Source: Aureimonas sp. OT7
GTDB taxonomy: Bacteria > Pseudomonadota > Alphaproteobacteria > Rhizobiales > Rhizobiaceae
Assembly: GCF_014844055.1 (NCBI RefSeq)
Contig: NZ_CP062167.1
Coordinates: forward strand, 1,131,501-1,195,500
Length of the DNA stretch: 64,000 nucleotides
Direction: 5' to 3'
The notes beneath the pieces were generated by a model. It worked only from the letters and a program-made list of their open reading frames with translations, did no database searches and was not told where the DNA came from. The translations under genes and the position numbers were made by a program. Position 1 is the first letter of the stretch; the number at the start of each line of letters is the position of its first letter. Positions 61,970-64,000 of the stretch are shown here, in pieces.

Positions 61970-62874
61970 CGCACGCTCCGGATGCGACGCCGGTCTTCTG
62001 CGCGAAGCGCGGCGACGAGGTCGCGGGCGCGGATGGCGGCGACGTCGATGCCGGTTGCCTGTTCCATCCCGGTCCAGGCCGGCATGGAATTGACTTCGAT
62101 CACCTGCGCCGCGCCATCGGCGTCCCGTATCAGGTCGACGCCGCAGAACTGCGCTCCCACCGCGTCCGCCGCAGCGACGGCAAGCCGCTCCAGCTCGGGA
62201 TCCGGCGCGATGCCGACGGCCTCCGCGCCCTGGGCGACATTGGTGATCCAACTGGCCGGCGAGCGACGCATCATGGCGCCTACCGCCACCCCCCGCGATA
62301 CCAGGACGCGATAGTCGCACCATGCCCCTGCACGCCGATGGCCGATAAACTCCTGGAGATAGTACACGCCGCCGACATCGGCGGGCTCTGGCAGGTCGTC
62401 CGGCGTTTCCACCAGCCGGATGCCCTTTCCCTGTGCGCCGAACAGCGGCTTCAGCACCAGGGGCCCCGGTGCCGCGGCCAGGATGGCCAGCGCCTGATCG
62501 CGCGTCTCCACCGCATGGCTGCGCGGGGAGGGCAGCCCGGCCCGCGCCAGCAGGAAGCTCGTCATCGATTTGTCGGTACAGCGCTCCACCGTCCGCGCGT
62601 CGTTGGACACCACGACGCCGAGCGCCGAAAGGGCATGCAGGATGGCGAGACGACGGGTGATCGCCTCGAAGCTGCCGCCGGCCATGGTGCGCAGGCAGAC
62701 GGCGTCGGGCAACGCCTCGCCCAGCCACGGCATGACGACGCCGTGGGCAGCGCCGGTGTCGAAGCCGATCTGCGCCGTTTCGAAGCGGCGGCAGTCGCAG
62801 CCGAGCGCCGAGAATGCCTTTTCCAACTGCCGCGCATGTCGGTCGGGCGCGGCGGACAGAAGCACGATGCGCAT
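61966..62874 (-). CDS. ATP-grasp ligase, RimK/MptN-like
   Basis: The 302-residue protein has the RimK-type ATP-grasp fold: RCTDKSMTSFLLARAGLPSP, PLVLKPLFGAQGKGIRLVE, YYLQEFI, and the metal-binding end GVDLIRDADGAAQVIEVNSMPAWTG in type. In archaea MptN adds glutamate to tetrahydromethanopterin; in methylotrophs a similar gene lies beside mch. A glutamate-ligase role on the pterin or furan cofactor is inferred. It follows mch by 7 bp. Confidence 0.84.
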   Translation of the reverse strand: MRIVLLSAAPDRHARQLEKAFSALGCDCRRFETAQIGFDTGAAHGVVMPWLGEALPDAVCLRTMAGGSFEAITRRLAILHALSALGVVVSNDARTVERCTDKSMTSFLLARAGLPSPRSHAVETRDQALAILAAAPGPLVLKPLFGAQGKGIRLVETPDDLPEPADVGGVYYLQEFIGHRRAGAWCDYRVLVSRGVAVGAMMRRSPASWITNVAQGAEAVGIAPDPELERLAVAAADAVGAQFCGVDLIRDADGAAQVIEVNSMPAWTGMEQATGIDVAAIRARDLVAALRAEDRRRIRSVR

Positions 62875-62881
62875 CGTGGCC

Positions 62882-63850
62882 TCAACCGAAGGATTTGTCG
62901 ACGAGCCGTTCGTCGAGCCCGCCGGACCGGAAGGTTTCGCCGGTTTCGAGCGCCACGACCGTCACCTCCGCAGGCGAGAAGAGCGTCGGATCGATCTTGT
63001 AGAAATCGCCGTTGAAGCGGCGGAATATCTCCGCGAAAGGTTCTCCGTAATCCTTGCACATGCTGCTGGGCAGGTCTTGTGCCAGGCGTCGCGCCTCGGC
63101 AGCCGGCCCTTTGACATGCAGACGGATACGCCCGCCATAGATGACGGCATCGTTGGTGCGCCCCATGGCGGTGATGAAGTCGGGGTGGGGCGGCGGCAGC
63201 GGGGCGGTGCCGATGCCTTCGACGATGTCGGCAAGGGCGAACCCCATCTCATGGGCCTTGTGCAGCGCCACTTCGACCACCCGCCCCACGATCTGCACCG
63301 TCCCGGCAAGGCTTTGCGTCGGGGCATAGATCAGTGTCAGGTTTGCCGGCTCAACGCCGCAATCCTCGCACAGGCGGCGCACCAGGGCCTCCGGCGGTGC
63401 ACTCGACGTCTCCAGCACCAATGTCGCGGCATCGCTGTCGTCCCGGTAGTCGATATCCTTGAACAGGGGTTCGCGGCGGGCCAATGCGCGGGCCGGGCCG
63501 GAGCCCATGGCGAAATAGCCCTCCTTACCCGTGCCATGCGTCAGTTGCCAGCCGGCATATTGGCTGGCAAGGCAGGCGAGTACGGGCCGCGAGGTGGCCA
63601 CGGTGACGCCGAAGGGGTGGTTGGGCAGCCCCGTGCCGGTATCGAGCCGCACGGTGCCGAGGCCGCCCAGGCAAATTTCCGCGATGACCCGGCCCGCCTC
63701 GATGCTGCCCTGCGTCCGGGCCCCGGCATCGATGAGGGTTTCGCCGGCTGCGCCTTGCGAGACCGCAACGCGCAGCGCGGCGGCGTGCCGCTTCAGCCTG
63801 TCGACGAGCGGCAGCGCCCCCCGGTTGACGGAAACATGGTCGCTCGTCAT
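62882..63850 (-). CDS. mch: Methenyltetrahydromethanopterin cyclohydrolase
   Basis: Mch interconverts methenyl-H4MPT and formyl-H4MPT in formaldehyde oxidation. The 322-residue protein has GAGARTQGSIEAGRVIAEICLGG-type N-terminal sequence (IDAGARTQGSIEAG), TGTGLPNHPFGVTVATSRP, GTGKEGYFAMGSGPARALA, and FITAMGRTNDAVIYGGR with the C-terminal MCKDYGEPFAEIF. ATG 63850 overlaps the preceding stop (ATGA). Length is standard. Confidence 0.95.
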   Translation of the reverse strand: MTSDHVSVNRGALPLVDRLKRHAAALRVAVSQGAAGETLIDAGARTQGSIEAGRVIAEICLGGLGTVRLDTGTGLPNHPFGVTVATSRPVLACLASQYAGWQLTHGTGKEGYFAMGSGPARALARREPLFKDIDYRDDSDAATLVLETSSAPPEALVRRLCEDCGVEPANLTLIYAPTQSLAGTVQIVGRVVEVALHKAHEMGFALADIVEGIGTAPLPPPHPDFITAMGRTNDAVIYGGRIRLHVKGPAAEARRLAQDLPSSMCKDYGEPFAEIFRRFNGDFYKIDPTLFSPAEVTVVALETGETFRSGGLDERLVDKSFG

Positions 63851-64000
63851 GCGGCATCCCTTCTGAGACTGGAGAGAAGATGGGCGCGCCGGCTGTCGAA
63901 AAGCCGGCGGGCATCTGCCTCCCCTCCGTCGTGGGCCCCGTCTTCCACGCAGACGGTGCATAGCGGTTCCCCGGCGGCGACCTGCGCACCGTCGGCAGGC
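63847..64000 (-). CDS. C-terminal end of an upstream C1-block gene (partial)
   Basis: The frame is open from the window edge to TGA at 63849-63847 and overlaps the mch start by 4 bp. The 51 visible residues include PADGAQVAAGEPLCTVCVED and an Arg-rich helical end (FDSRRAHLLSSLRRDAA). In related clusters the gene before mch encodes a second ATP-grasp protein with a similar tail, so that is the best guess. Too little is visible to be sure. Confidence 0.55.
   Translation of the reverse strand, partial: PADGAQVAAGEPLCTVCVEDGAHDGGEADARRLFDSRRAHLLSSLRRDAA

Overview
The window reads as chromosomal DNA of a high-GC, methylotrophic alphaproteobacterium, most likely of the Hyphomicrobiales (inference). 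Three things point there: the gene orders ybeY-corC-lnt, XRE regulator-metK-trmB and rimP-nusA-ylxR-infB-rbfA-truB-rpsO-pnp; a CpdR-type response regulator; and a complete lanthanide-type methanol dehydrogenase locus next to a tetrahydromethanopterin/methanofuran C1-transfer block. I saw no insertion sequence, prophage, CRISPR array, rRNA or tRNA gene.

About 1-28 kb is housekeeping. It holds envelope and lipoprotein maturation (corC, lnt), metK and trmB, and the large transcription/translation operon rimP to pnp. These are followed by a TlpA-like thioredoxin, argH-lptM-lysA, a TIGR02302 membrane protein, cpdR and hpt on the minus strand, then ftsE-ftsX, a DUF218 protein and plsC. The one structural oddity is a tandem triplication of 321-322 bp (16021-16985). 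It carries the 3' end of pnp, its terminator and the 3' end of the convergent tlpA-like gene.

About 28-36 kb is mixed: a SapC-family protein, a methyltransferase with a regulatory domain, a FepA-like TonB-dependent receptor, a TauE/SafE permease, pncB, fpr and a stand-alone Lrp-type sensor domain.

About 36-53 kb is a lanthanide/PQQ alcohol-oxidation island. It contains an MxaD-like SRPBCC protein, two YVTN beta-propellers, a SoxYZ-like carrier with its zinc metallohydrolase, xoxF-xoxG-xoxJ, a CXXXCW rhodanese-like protein and DUF808 and DUF6522 proteins. A long minus-strand lut-type operon follows: substrate-binding protein, histidine kinase, NarL-type regulator, beta-propeller, Asp9 cupredoxin-like protein, ABC ATPase, ABC permease and an exported protein. 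Inverted repeats built on GGGAA/TTCCC recur in several promoter regions here.

About 53-64 kb is the C1 carrier block. It has an MfnB-FolB fusion, an MfnE-like kinase, a DUF6513/DHPS-like protein, DUF447, an NCS2 permease, a TIGR03123 ASKHA protein, a HisA-like barrel, fae, a CitG-like protein, a RimK/MptN-like ligase, mch and the end of one more gene. Inferred working model: the lut products bring in and sense lanthanides, XoxFGJ oxidises methanol in the periplasm, and Fae and Mch carry the formaldehyde carbon on tetrahydromethanopterin toward formate. The neighbouring genes make the pterin and furan cofactors.
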